The notes: generated by a model not told the origin, from the sequence alone. Shown: positions 34,285 to 43,686, numbered from the stretch's first letter. The stretch: DNA of 64,000 bases from Lewinellaceae bacterium (GCA_020636435.1 JACJXX010000001.1:4419001-4483000), one strand, 5' to 3'. Numbers and translations are program-made.

Positions 34285-36475
34285 CGCCCTTTCAGGGCTT
34301 AAATGATGTTTGTTTTTTACACCCGAGGCGATGCCTCGGGCTGTGGTGTGCTTGCCTTTCAGGCAATTTTGCAGCCCTGCCTGCACCGCTATCGCTTGGT
34401 TCATTATTGTTTTTGCCCTTCCGGCAGATGCCTGACGCTCCTGATGGCCTTCCCAACGCCTTTTTATTGCCGTTCACAAGCCTGAAAGGCTTGAAAATAT
34501 CCGCCCAGGGCATCGCCCTGGGTTTTGAAATCCAGGCCTTCTACAGCCCTGAAAGGGCGTGACGGCAGCGCCATGCTGTTTCGCCCTTTCAGGGCTGAAC
34601 CGCCGCAGGGCCTTTGTACCCGAGGCGATGCCTCGGGCTGTGGTGTGCTTGCCTTTCAGGCAATTTTGCAGCCCTGCCTGCACCGCTATCGTTTGGTTCA
34701 TTATTGTTTTTGCCCTTCCGGCAGATGCCTGACGCTCCTGATGGCCTTCCCAACGCCTTTTTATTGCCGTTCACAAGCCTGAAAGGCTTGAAAATATCCG
34801 CCCAGGGCATCGCCCTGGGTTTTGAAATCCAGGCCTTCTACAGCCCTGAAAGGGCGTGACGGCAGCGCCATGCTGTTTCGCCCTTTCAGGGCTGAACCGC
34901 CGCAGGGCCTTTGTACCCGAGGCGATGCCTCGGGCTGTGGTGTGCTTGCCTTTCAGGCAATTTTGCAGCCCTGCCTGCACCGCTATCGTTTGGTTCATTA
35001 TTGTTTTTGCCCTTCCGGCAGATGCCTGACGCTCCTGATGGCCTTCCCAACGCCTTTTTATTGCCGTTCACAAGCCTGAAAGGCTTGAAAATATCCGCCC
35101 AGGGCATCGCCCTGGGTTTTGAAATCCAGGCCTTCTACAGCCCTGAAAGGGCGTGACGGCAGCGCCATGCTGTTTCGCCCTTTCAGGGCTGAACCGCCGC
35201 AGGGCCTTTGTACCCGAGGCGATGCCTCGGGCTGTGGTGTGCTTGCCTTTCAGGCAATTTTGCAGCCCTGCCTGCACCGCTATCGTTTGGTTCATTATTG
35301 TTTTTGCCCTTCCGGCAGATGCCTGACGCTCCTGATGGCCTTCCCAACGCCTTTTTATTGCCGTTCACAAGCCTGAAAGGCTTGAAAATATCCGCCCAGG
35401 GCATCGCCCTGGGTTTTGAAATCCAGGCCTTCTACAGCCCTGAAAGGGCGTGACGGCAGCGCCATGCTGTTTCGCCCTTTCAGGGCTGAACCGCCGCAGG
35501 GCCTTTGTACCCGAGGCGATGCCTCGGGCTGTGGTGTGCTTGCCTTTCAGGCAATTTTGCAGCCCTGCCTGCACCGCTATCGTTTGGTTCATTATTGTTT
35601 TTGCCCTTCCGGCAGATGCCTGACGCTCCTGATGGCCTTCCCAACGCCTTTTTATTGCCGTTCACAAGCCTGAAAGGCTTGAAAATATCCGCCCAGGGCA
35701 TCGCCCTGGGTTTTGAAATCCAGGCCTTCTACAGCCCTGAAAGGGCGTGACGGCAGCGCCATGCTGTTTCGCCCTTTCAGGGCTGAACCGCCGCAGGGCC
35801 TTTGTACCCGAGGCGATGCCTCGGGCTGTGGTGTGCTTGCCTTTCAGGCAATTTTGCAGCCCTGCCTGCACCGCTATCGTTTGGTTCATTATTGTTTTTG
35901 CCCTTCCGGCAGATGCCTGACGCTCCTGATGGCCTTCCCAACGCCTTTTTATTGCCGTTCACAAGCCTGAAAGGCTTGAAAATATCCGCCCAGGGCATCG
36001 CCCTGGGTTTTGAAATCCAGGCCTTCTACAGCCCTGAAAGGGCGTGACGGCAGCGCCATGCTGTTTCGCCCTTTCAGGGCTGAACCGCCGCAGGGCCTTT
36101 GTACCCGAGGCGATGCCTCGGGCTGTGGTGTGCTTGCCTTTCAGGCAATTTTGCAGCCCTGCCTGCACCGCTATCGTTTGGTTCATTATTGTTTTTGCCC
36201 TTCCGGCAGATGCCTGACGCTCCCGATGGCCTTCCCAACGCCTTTTTATTGCCGTTCACAAGCCTGAAAGGCTTGAAAATATCCGCCCAGGGCATCGCCC
36301 TGGGTTTTGAAATCCAGGCCTTCTACAGCCCTGAAAGGGCGTGACGGCAGCGCCATGCTGTTTCGCCCTTTCAGGGCTGAACCGCCGCAGGGCCTTTGTA
36401 CCCGAGGCGATGCCTCGGGCTGTGGTGTGCTTGCCTTTCAGGCAATTTTGCGGCCCTGCCTATACCTCTATCGTT
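34285..36475. repeat. Tandem array of seven 297-bp palindrome-rich units plus a partial eighth
   Basis: The motif cgccctttcagggct recurs at 34285, 34582, 34879, 35176, 35473, 35770, 36067 and 36364, an exact 297-bp period. Units are almost identical; I see only single changes (cgcttgg for cgtttgg in unit 1, gctcccg for gctcctg in unit 7) plus a diverged start in unit 1. Each unit holds several hairpins: cccgaggcgatgcctcggg, tgcctttcaggca, agcctgaaaggctt, cccagggcatcgccctggg, and a long one joining agccctgaaagggcg to cgccctttcagggct. All frames are rather open, giving many false short ORFs. The partial last unit runs into the 3' end of hsdS. Confidence 0.93.
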
Positions 36476-37731
36476 CGGTTCATGAGCCGGGGGAGTAGGA
36501 TATCGCGACCCTCTTTGAGTAAATTATTCTGGATACCAAGATTTCCAATCTGATTCCTTATGGGCCTGATTAGATTTTCAAACGCTATCTGTACCTGATT
36601 AGAGGGAATAACAACCTTCTCCCTGCTGATAAAATCATTGAATTTGAAGTTGATGATATTACTTGCACTTTGGTTTTCATATTGGGCTAAAACTCCATTA
36701 GAATAAATCTCAGTTACATAGGAACTAATGTAATATGGTGACACGATATTTGCATTGACGCGGATTAGTTTACAGAAACTCGCACACATTGCATCTTGTC
36801 CATTGAACAGTTCCAAAATTTTTTCTGTGATTAAAATTGATCTACCGACCGGTTGAGTCTTACTACCTCCTGAAACTTCGAAAACCAGGTCATTTGCTAT
36901 CAGCTTTCTACTTTTAAGGTTGCTTACCTTATGGAAACGATGCGGAACACTCTCCTTTGAACCTACCTCCAGTTTTGGAATATCAGTACCTCTTATTACA
37001 TACGCGGGTTGAACGAAGTCACCTTCAACATCTTCTTTTCCCCATCCTCCACCAATATGATGTTCGATGAAGGATTCAAATGGTTTCATCTCCCACCCCA
37101 CCGGCACCCCATCCTCCCCAAACGCCGCCTGCTCATAGCCGGGAAACCGGAAATGCACAAACCACTCCCGGTAGATGTTTTGAGCCGCTTCTTCCAGGAG
37201 CCGAATGCGCTTGAGGTTGTTCTCGATCAGGCCGTCGTAGGCGGAGAGGATGCCACCAATTTTTGCTTGAATTGATTTGTTAGACGGCACTAACAAGGTT
37301 AAGTTACTGAATGTACTTTTACTGATGTTTTCTCTGCCTGAGGATGCCCCCGTATCAGCAAATTTTACTTTGTGTTGGATATTTTTTAGGGCATAGTAGA
37401 CAAAGAAAGGATCGTGTTTGTCATTTGGTATTACAGCATTGATAGCTTGATTCACAAAACAGTATTCATCTGTAAGGGTCATTTTTCTACCCAACGTGCC
37501 TATAGTAACCACGCAGGTTGAAAGTGGGGGAATTAATGATTTTGAATACTTTTTATACCCTGCATGCGAGTATCTTTCTTCTGTTTCAAATGTATATCTC
37601 TGACCTTCGGTCATGTCTGATGCTTTTATGAATTTGTAAGCATCACCATATAACTCTGTTTTCTTCTTTGGTGGAGTATTACCAGTTATTATATCACCCA
37701 GATCTTTAACCTTTATTTCCTCCCAACTCAT
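36460..37731 (-). CDS. hsdS: Type I restriction-modification specificity subunit
   Basis: 423 residues: two target-recognition domains separated by conserved helices. TRD1 spans about 1-160 and ends in the helical spacer KIGGILSAYDGLIENNLKRI with EEAAQNIYREWFVHFRFPGY; TRD2 spans about 200-385; the C-terminal helix ends LKEGRDILLPRLMNRTIEV. Start ATG overlaps the hsdM stop by four bases (ATGA), so the two are translationally coupled. The last 16-20 bases before and at the stop codon match part of the 297-bp array unit. Sequence specificity cannot be read from the protein. Intact. Confidence 0.94.
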   Translation of the reverse strand: MSWEEIKVKDLGDIITGNTPPKKKTELYGDAYKFIKASDMTEGQRYTFETEERYSHAGYKKYSKSLIPPLSTCVVTIGTLGRKMTLTDEYCFVNQAINAVIPNDKHDPFFVYYALKNIQHKVKFADTGASSGRENISKSTFSNLTLLVPSNKSIQAKIGGILSAYDGLIENNLKRIRLLEEAAQNIYREWFVHFRFPGYEQAAFGEDGVPVGWEMKPFESFIEHHIGGGWGKEDVEGDFVQPAYVIRGTDIPKLEVGSKESVPHRFHKVSNLKSRKLIANDLVFEVSGGSKTQPVGRSILITEKILELFNGQDAMCASFCKLIRVNANIVSPYYISSYVTEIYSNGVLAQYENQSASNIINFKFNDFISREKVVIPSNQVQIAFENLIRPIRNQIGNLGIQNNLLKEGRDILLPRLMNRTIEV

Positions 37732-38216
37732 AGCCCCAATTCATTTAAGTTCTCCTGAATCTGCTGCGCCAAAGCCACCGCTTCCTCATTCAACCCCTGC
37801 AACTCCACCTTGATCTCCGCCATCCGTTCCTCGTAGTCGAAGTCTTCGTCGATCTGGGAGGCGACGCCGACGTAGCGGCCCGGCGTCAGGCTGTAATCAT
37901 TGGCGGCGATGTCGTCCCGGCTTACTACTTTACACAGGCCCGGCACATCTACATATTCGCCATCCGGGAAGCGGGAAGTCAGCCAGTTCCATTCTTTATT
38001 GAAGTGGATCGCTTCATCCGCCCAGTGGTTGAAGGCCTGTATCCGTTCCTCTATCTTAGCCATGTCGCCCTGTAGTGCTTTACGATCCGTCCCGTTCTCC
38101 GTTTTCAGCCTTTCCTTCAGGCCGGCCAGGCAGCTTTTGGCGGCGTTGTTGGCTGTGCGCTTTTGGGCCTTCAGGTGTTCCAAGTCCAGTGGGCCAGCGT
38201 CCAGTTCCAGCCCGTC
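37728..38216 (-). pseudogene. hsdM: hsdM 3' part (C-terminal 162 codons), cut off by insertion sequence
   Basis: Encodes the C-terminal helical region of the methylase subunit, from LDGLELDAGP through LTPGRYVGVASQIDED to the end. The frame can be read upstream into the insertion sequence as far as an ATG at 38267, but those residues come from the inverted repeat. Joined to the 5' part at the single CTAG target site, the frame is restored exactly as ELRAL-DGLELDAG, giving 623 residues, normal for HsdM. This region mediates contact with HsdS. Confidence 0.9.
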
Positions 38217-38219
38217 TAG

Positions 38220-40212
38220 CGTGAGTTTACTACGGCGGCCAGCCAATAACAAGTTTCGCACGTACATAGGCCGCTGATAATAAGGGTGTTACGAGGGCAG
38301 GGCGGCAGCGAATTTTGTATATACTAACTAATTTTTTAGAACCTCTTGATTAATTCATTGATTGTCAGTAAATTGCTGTTTTATCTACACAAGCGTATAT
38401 ACTAACAATGGCAAGCTTGGTACAAAAGACGGTCAAAGGCTATAAATACTGGTACATAGTAGAAAGCCGCCGCGTTAACGGCAAGCCCCGGCCTCTGGTA
38501 ATCGAATACCTCGGCACGGCCGACAAGTTGTTAGAACGCTTAAGGCAATGCCCCGAAAACGCAAGCCTAAAATCTTATGCTTATGGGGACGTTGCCGGCC
38601 TGCTGTCCATAGCCCAGCGCTTAAACGTTGCCGCGACGATCAACAAATATATTGATTGGCGCCGAAAAAATTCCCCTAAACAGCCCATCAGGAATAATTT
38701 AACAGCAGGCGCCACTTATTTATTGGGCGCCGTCGGGCGTTCCTGCATGATGACGAGCAAAAGGGGATGGCATGAGTGGGCCAGGACAACCGCCTTAGAA
38801 TATTTGCTGCGAGCGGATTTCAGTAAAGTCGACAGCCAGCATTTCTGGGACCTAATGGATGCCTTGCCCGAAGAAAATATCCCAAAAATCGAACGGGAAA
38901 TAATGGACGCAGCCTTTAAGGAATTTGACATAAAGACGGATGCTCTGTTTTATGACGCTACTAATTTCTTTACGTTTATCTCCACGGCCAACACCCGCAA
39001 CACGCTGGCGCAACGAGGCAAGAACAAACAAAAACGCCACGACTTGCGGCAAGTAGGCATGGCCCTGGTGGTGAGCAAAGAGGATCAAATCCCTTTATTC
39101 CACCACACTTACCAAGGCAATTTGAATGACGTAACCATATTCGAAAGCGTAATAAAAGACATAAGCAAGCGCATAAAAAACATAGGCCTTGATATTAGCC
39201 GGCATACTTTTGTCTTGGACAGGGGCAACAACTCAAAAGCTAATTTTGGGATAATACAAAGCCTGGAGTTGTTTTACGTTGGCGCGCTCAGCCCGGCAAA
39301 CCATAAGGAATTAGTATTGGAAGCGATGGAAGCCCTCAGCGGCAAAACCACAGAAGAGGGCCAGCCCAATTTTTACCGGGCTAAAGCCCAGGTTTGGGGC
39401 GCAGAAAGGACGGTAGTTGCCTTCATCTCAGAGAAACTTAAAGAAGGCCAGGCCAGGGGCATCCATTCGATGCTCGCTAAAAAAGAAAAGCAGTTGGCCA
39501 AGCTCCAAAACAAGCTCAAGGAGCCAAATGCCAAAAAACGAAACCGCAAACAATTGGTTGCCCAAATTGGCAACATCCTAAAAACAAAACAAGCCAAAGG
39601 ATTAATAGAATGGGAGCTAAAATGGAAAAGAAAAGGCCGCTATGAATTAAGCTTTCAAATAAAGAGCCAGGAAACCGAAAAGCTGGAAGCGGCATTCGGC
39701 CTGAGGATATTAATGACAAACCGGCATAGCTGGAGCACCGATGAAATAATTGAGGCTTATTACGGGCAATCCAACGTCGAAAAGGCTTTTAAGGAATTGA
39801 AAAACCCTTATCATTTAACCGTGAAACCCCAATACCATTGGACGGACCAAAAAATCAAAGTACATAATTTTATTTGCGTCTTAGGCTATTTGCTGGCCTC
39901 GCTGCTCTGCAAGGAAGCGCGCGACAAAGCAAATTATAAAGGCAGCATCAATACCTTGTTAAACAAGCTGAAAAATGTCCGCCTTGGAACTGTCTTAACC
40001 AATAATAATAAAGGCGGAAAAATAAAAGTTGAACATAAAATCGAAGAAATGTCAAGCGAGGAGCAAGTATTGTTTAACGCTCTTGGCTTGCAAAAAAACC
40101 TCCATGCAGGAGTAAAAATCAAGGGTGTTAGTATATACAACTGAAACCGCTGCAATAAACTGTTATTCAGTGGATTAAACCTCTTTTTTTGGAACGCCGT
40201 AGTAAACTCACG
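38220..40212. mobile_element. IS1634-like insertion sequence inside hsdM, 18-bp inverted repeats, CTAG duplication
   Basis: cgtgagtttactacggcg begins at 38220 and its exact complement ends at 40212. ctag flanks both sides (38216-38219 and 40213-40216). Length 1993 bp. A second motif, gtatatactaac, occurs at 38317 and 38394 (just before the transposase start) and inverted at about 40127-40138, perhaps transposase-binding or autoregulatory sites. Palindromic CTAG is a plausible preferred target. Confidence 0.9.
38408..40144 (+). CDS. IS1634-like DDE transposase
   Basis: 578 residues beginning MASLVQKTVKGYKYWYIVES. Catalytic residues: Asp in ALFYDATNFFTF (about 185), Asp in HTFVLDRGNNSK (about 275), and Glu in EAYYGQSNVEKAFKELK (about 455) with the Tyr/Glu/Lys spacing of IS4-superfamily enzymes. 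Typical size for IS1634. Intact; transcribed opposite to hsdM. Its start lies 3 bases after a gtatatactaac repeat. Confidence 0.92.
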   Translation: MASLVQKTVKGYKYWYIVESRRVNGKPRPLVIEYLGTADKLLERLRQCPENASLKSYAYGDVAGLLSIAQRLNVAATINKYIDWRRKNSPKQPIRNNLTAGATYLLGAVGRSCMMTSKRGWHEWARTTALEYLLRADFSKVDSQHFWDLMDALPEENIPKIEREIMDAAFKEFDIKTDALFYDATNFFTFISTANTRNTLAQRGKNKQKRHDLRQVGMALVVSKEDQIPLFHHTYQGNLNDVTIFESVIKDISKRIKNIGLDISRHTFVLDRGNNSKANFGIIQSLELFYVGALSPANHKELVLEAMEALSGKTTEEGQPNFYRAKAQVWGAERTVVAFISEKLKEGQARGIHSMLAKKEKQLAKLQNKLKEPNAKKRNRKQLVAQIGNILKTKQAKGLIEWELKWKRKGRYELSFQIKSQETEKLEAAFGLRILMTNRHSWSTDEIIEAYYGQSNVEKAFKELKNPYHLTVKPQYHWTDQKIKVHNFICVLGYLLASLLCKEARDKANYKGSINTLLNKLKNVRLGTVLTNNNKGGKIKVEHKIEEMSSEEQVLFNALGLQKNLHAGVKIKGVSIYN

Positions 40213-41596
40213 CTAGCGCCCTCAATTCGCCCCAAAGCTTTTGGGCATGGGCCAGGGCATCCGCCCGGTGTTTATCATACGCTCCCACCGCTGCCTGTAA
40301 ATGTTCCGGGTTGCCCCGGTACAGCCCTACAATGGCGTGGATGTTTTTCAGGTGTTCCTCGGTGAAGTCGTGCAGGTTGGAAGACACCTTCCGGAATACA
40401 TCCCGCAGGTCGAGCATGAGGGTTTTATCCGCCCGCTCGGCGTCGCGTTCCTTACCACGGTCGAAGAACCAGAGGGTGCAGGGCAGGCCACGGGTATAGA
40501 AGAATTTGGTGCCAATAGACATCATCACATCCACCGCTCCCGTATTCACCAGCTTTTCCCGGATGGCCTTTTCCGAATGCCCGGCGTCCGATGCCGATGA
40601 AGCCATGACGAAGCCGGCCCGGCCGTTCTCATTGAGGTAGCCGTAGAAATACTGAATCCATAGGTAATTGGCGTTATCGTTCTTCGGCAGGCCAAAAGGC
40701 AAGCGGGGGTCATTCTTTACTGCATCGCGTGATTTATCTACCCCATCCACATTGAACGGCGGGTTGGCCATCACGAAGTCGCACTGCCCCACCAGGCCGT
40801 GCTTGTCCTCATAGAAGGTATTGCCCTGAATGATGGAGGCATCCAGGCCATGCACTGTCATATTCATCTTGGCCAGCTTGGTGTTGGTATCGGCTTTTTC
40901 CTGCCCGTAGAATGTCACCCGGCTGGCCGGGTCGAACCCTTCTTCTTCGATAAAGTGGCCGGTCTGCACAAACATACCTGCCGAGCCGCAGGCCGGGTCG
41001 AGTACGACGCCATGATCCGGTTCAATGGTAATGACGATGGCATTGACCAGGGAGGGCGGTGTGAAAAATTCCCCGCCTTCCTGTGCGCCCGTCATGGCAA
41101 ACTTATTCAGGAAGTACTCATAGATGCGGCCGAACACATCGCCGGTAACACCATCCAGTATCTCTGTATTGAAGATGCGCACCAGCTTTTGCAGGAGTTG
41201 CTTTTCGAAGATGGAGTAGTTCTTAGGCAATACTCCCTGAAGCACCTCGTATTCGCGCTCGATGGAGCGCATAGCTTCGTCGATCATCTCGCCGATATCT
41301 TCTCCTTCCGGCAGTTCGGCAATGTAATTCCACTTGGCATTATCCGGTAGGAATATGGACTTTGCTTCCAGAAAATCGTCTTTGGTCACCGCCCGGCGGC
41401 CCCGCTGTGGGTGTACTGGTAGAGCTTCCACGATCTGGGCCTCGGCATTCTTATATCGGTTGAAGGCATGGCGAAGGAAGATAAGACCCAGTACGGGAAA
41501 GCTGTATTCCGATGCCGTCAGCTTGGAGTTGGCCCGGAGTTGGTCGGCTGCCGTCCAGAGTTTGGTTTCCAGTTGCCGGAGTTGTTCGCCTGTCAT
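40208..41596 (-). pseudogene. hsdM: hsdM 5' part: N6-adenine methylase domain, truncated by insertion sequence
   Basis: Start taken at the ATG complementing 41594-41596 (MTGEQLRQLETKLWTAADQL, the family start); an upstream frame to 41656 is not conserved-looking. The 462 residues hold the N-terminal helical domain and the full catalytic domain: SAM-binding DPACGSAGMF, and FVMANPPFNVD carrying the NPPF catalytic motif. The gene stops two codons after the insertion (RALA then TGA inside the inverted repeat). It lacks the C-terminal region needed to join HsdS, so modification is probably lost, though all catalytic residues survive. Confidence 0.92.
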
Positions 41597-41725
41597 GGTG
41601 GTGGTGCGCTTTAGTGTTGGTTTTGGTTTCCTGTTGAGCTTTGGCTCCAACATCAAATGCTAATTTACTAATGTCGGCTGAGAAAGGTTAGACTCCGGAT
41701 AAATATATGAAATTTGAACAAGCTC

Positions 41726-41825
41726 TTAGCCTTTATCCTCCTCCAGCTTCACCAGCAATTCTCCTGGCTCCACGCCTAGCAGTTCAGCGATGTCAAATAA
41801 CGTCTGTACACTCGGCTGCGTTATT
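41726..41825 (-). pseudogene. Xre-type HTH regulator, C-terminal fragment
   Basis: In one minus-strand frame ending at the TAA of 41726-41728, the translation QPSVQTLFDIAELLGVEPGE followed by LLVKLEEDKG is the last two helices of a Cro/C1-type HTH. No N-terminal helices are found upstream; the frame breaks near 41825. It may be a lost controller of the hsd operon (inference). The rest of 41597-41904 shows nothing else. Confidence 0.5.
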
Positions 41826-41904
41826 TAGGTTTAAACATTTCCGGAGCGAGATTTCAGCTATACAACCGGGAAGGTCAATTAATAGAAACCATAAGGCTAC
41901 CCTA

Positions 41905-42471
41905 ATGAAAATCAGCGATCAGACAAAAAAACTGGCGGAGCAGTTGTGGCAAAAGTCAAGCCAGGAAGCCCGCTTTTATCCGGTCGACCGGCCCTTTCTG
42001 AAGCCGTACCTGGATCAGATAAAAGCGGTGGATCCGGCCGGCTTTGTCAGCCACAACCTGACTACCTACTCCGGCCTATACGCTACCCAGCTGCTGACCT
42101 GCCTGCCGGAATTATGGGAAGCGCTTACTGTAGACGATATTGTAGAGGTCATAGAGAGCTTCCACTCAGAACAGCCATTTTACAGCTTCATTCTCTTTAC
42201 CTACAAATACCTTCAGGTGGATATGCTCCGTTTGATACTGGAATCCCCTACTGTCTCTGACTTAAAAAAGCAAAAGATAAAAGGCTTTTTAAAAGCTCAG
42301 TACCCTCACCTCATCCTCCAGGAAGACGAATGGGAAGATTTTGAAGACGGCGCCCTCGGTATCGGCCTCGACGATTGGGTGTACGCCCGGCAAAAGCTGC
42401 TCACCGATGCACGGGTAAGGCCAGCTAAACGGGTGGTGGTGGAGCTGAGGGCGGAGGTGGAAAGCCTTTGA
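41905..42471 (+). CDS. Hypothetical cytoplasmic protein
   Basis: Start chosen at the ATG of 41905 (MKISDQTKKLAEQLWQKSSQ); the open frame extends upstream to 41707 only through the antisense of the Xre fragment. 188 residues, mostly helical, with YSGLYATQLLTCLPELWEAL and an acidic stretch EDEWEDFEDGALGIGLDDW. No signal peptide, membrane helix or recognised motif. Its last 166 bases overlap the convergent membrane-protein gene. Confidence 0.55.
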   Translation: MKISDQTKKLAEQLWQKSSQEARFYPVDRPFLKPYLDQIKAVDPAGFVSHNLTTYSGLYATQLLTCLPELWEALTVDDIVEVIESFHSEQPFYSFILFTYKYLQVDMLRLILESPTVSDLKKQKIKGFLKAQYPHLILQEDEWEDFEDGALGIGLDDWVYARQKLLTDARVRPAKRVVVELRAEVESL

Positions 42472-43127
42472 ATGCTGCGCTGGTAGATGAAAAAGTAAGA
42501 GCAAATGACAAAAGCAATGAGCGCCGAGAGCGTTAACTTCACCGTTAAGTCGGGCAACTCACAATAGTAAAGGACGTTAATCCAGCACTGGATAACAGCA
42601 AAAACAATTAACATGCTTTTACGGGCCCGGTGAACAGTTAACATTAGGGCTGTTAACTCGGACACGCTGCCGAATACATATCCGATGAGCAAGCTATCAT
42701 TCGGGCTGATGTTGTTAACCAATTGGGCGACGTGATGAACCTGGATGGCCAATGCCCCGATCAGGGTGAGAAAGACTATGGCTTTGGAAGTCGCCCAGTC
42801 GGCGATGTACTCGATCACCTCGATGAACGCCGGTTTACCTGTTGAATCGGATGGGGTGATAGGAGCGGGGATATAGGCCTCTGCCTTAACGCTGGAACGT
42901 GTTTTGGCCATCACGCCGCCGTTAAGTTCGGCTAACCGTCGTTGAATTTCTTCTTTCTTTTCTCCTTTCGCCGTTTTTAACCTATATTGGAGCAGGTGTT
43001 GATAGGCATCTTTGGGGATTGCTGTGCCACCGTCAGTCAACGTTAACTCCAGGCGGTCGACCGCTTCGAGCAGGCGTTGATGGGAGGAATAGATGCCGCG
43101 CCAGATGGATAAGGTTTGATAATTCAT
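42306..43127 (-). CDS. Four-helix membrane protein, divergent from Xre regulator
   Basis: Start taken at the ATG complementing 43125-43127 (MNYQTLSIWRGIYSSHQRLL). 273 residues: a soluble helical N-terminus (1-110, with RLAELNGGVMAKTRSS) and four membrane segments (about 118-135, 150-170, 175-195, 205-225; e.g. VFLTLIGALAIQVHHVAQLV and LSALIAFVICSYFFIY). The last 50 residues are Ser/Arg/Thr-rich and are encoded antisense to the end of the neighbouring gene, so the natural C-terminus may have been lost. Regulated by the operator at 43132-43170 with the Xre protein. Function unknown; an effector of a small regulatory or exclusion module is possible. Confidence 0.6.
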   Translation of the reverse strand: MNYQTLSIWRGIYSSHQRLLEAVDRLELTLTDGGTAIPKDAYQHLLQYRLKTAKGEKKEEIQRRLAELNGGVMAKTRSSVKAEAYIPAPITPSDSTGKPAFIEVIEYIADWATSKAIVFLTLIGALAIQVHHVAQLVNNISPNDSLLIGYVFGSVSELTALMLTVHRARKSMLIVFAVIQCWINVLYYCELPDLTVKLTLSALIAFVICSYFFIYQRSIQRLSTSALSSTTTRLAGLTRASVSSFCRAYTQSSRPIPRAPSSKSSHSSSWRMR

Positions 43128-43131
43128 CACA

Positions 43132-43170
43132 GTTTCGTTTAACGACACCAATGTAATCGTTTAACGAAAC
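43132..43170. promoter_or_regulatory. Dyad operator between divergent xre and membrane-protein genes
   Basis: gtttcgtttaacga at 43132-43145 is mirrored by tcgtttaacgaaac at 43157-43170 with 11 bases between. Each half is itself nearly palindromic (tcgtttaacga). Placed between the two divergent starts (43127 and 43201), it is a likely binding site for the Xre protein controlling both directions. Confidence 0.7.
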
Positions 43171-43200
43171 AATTGCAAGTTTTTACGCCCTATTTCGACC

Positions 43201-43431
43201 ATGGAAGAAAAAAAACTTAACAAAATCGGAGATATTCTTCGGGAGCAGGGGAGAACCAATAAGTGGTTGGCGGATAAAGTGGGCAAGAGCAAAGTAAGTG
43301 TTTCCCGGTGGTGCAGAAATATCCAGCAGCCGGATTTGGAGACGCTTTACCGGATCGCAAATGTTCTTGGGGTGCCGGTTTGTGATTTGTTGGTGGAGGA
43401 TTATGGGGCGGAGGATGAGAAGGGCAAGTAG
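43201..43431 (+). CDS. Xre (Cro/C1-type) HTH regulator
   Basis: 76 residues: one HTH_3 domain, with IGDILREQGRTNKWLADKVG (helices 1-2), the recognition helix KSKVSVSRWCRNIQQP, then DLETLYRIANVLGVPVCDLL, and a short acidic tail. Cytoplasmic repressor-sized protein. Divergent from the membrane protein with a dyad operator in between, suggesting autoregulation. A decayed copy lies at 25656-25877. Confidence 0.9.
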   Translation: MEEKKLNKIGDILREQGRTNKWLADKVGKSKVSVSRWCRNIQQPDLETLYRIANVLGVPVCDLLVEDYGAEDEKGK

Positions 43432-43514
43432 TTATCGGGTGTAGAATTACGGAAAAAATGAACCTACTTTTTTCCATTCTTTTGGCTTACAACTTTTATT
43501 AAAAAGTATTATGC

Positions 43515-43686
43515 TTAAAAACTATACAGAATTGAATATTCACTATTCTCTTTTTTAGGCCTAATGTTATTCATGAAGTTTCCAGAAGCAGTAATTTCAA
43601 AGTCCCCACTTCCTTTATTAATAATTTTTACCCCTTCATTTAAAAGAAATTGCCTTGAAAAGACACAAATTTTGGGGGTGTAGACG
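43515..43686 (-). pseudogene. Severed 3' end of the proteasome-like gene (53 codons)
   Basis: Reading the minus strand leftwards from the target duplication, the frame GTC-TAC-ACC continues as PKICVFSRQFLLNEGVKIIN through KGSGDFEITASGNFMNNIRP to a TAA at 43515-43517. This is exactly in frame with the part at 45205-46170, which is otherwise stopped by a TAG inside the transposon. The rebuilt protein is 375 residues. Confidence 0.85.

Noticed and set aside
34285..36475. Possible CRISPR array
   Set aside because: The repeated unit is 297 bp with no unique spacers, and no cas gene is nearby.
34290..36500. Many short open frames of 73-85 codons on both strands, repeated every 297 bases
   Set aside because: They follow the array period exactly, run on both strands, and consist of translated palindromes; one unit repeated gives the same false proteins.
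37728..38267. An independent 179-residue gene starting at 38267
   Set aside because: Its first residues come from the insertion-sequence inverted repeat; the rest is the C-terminus of hsdM.
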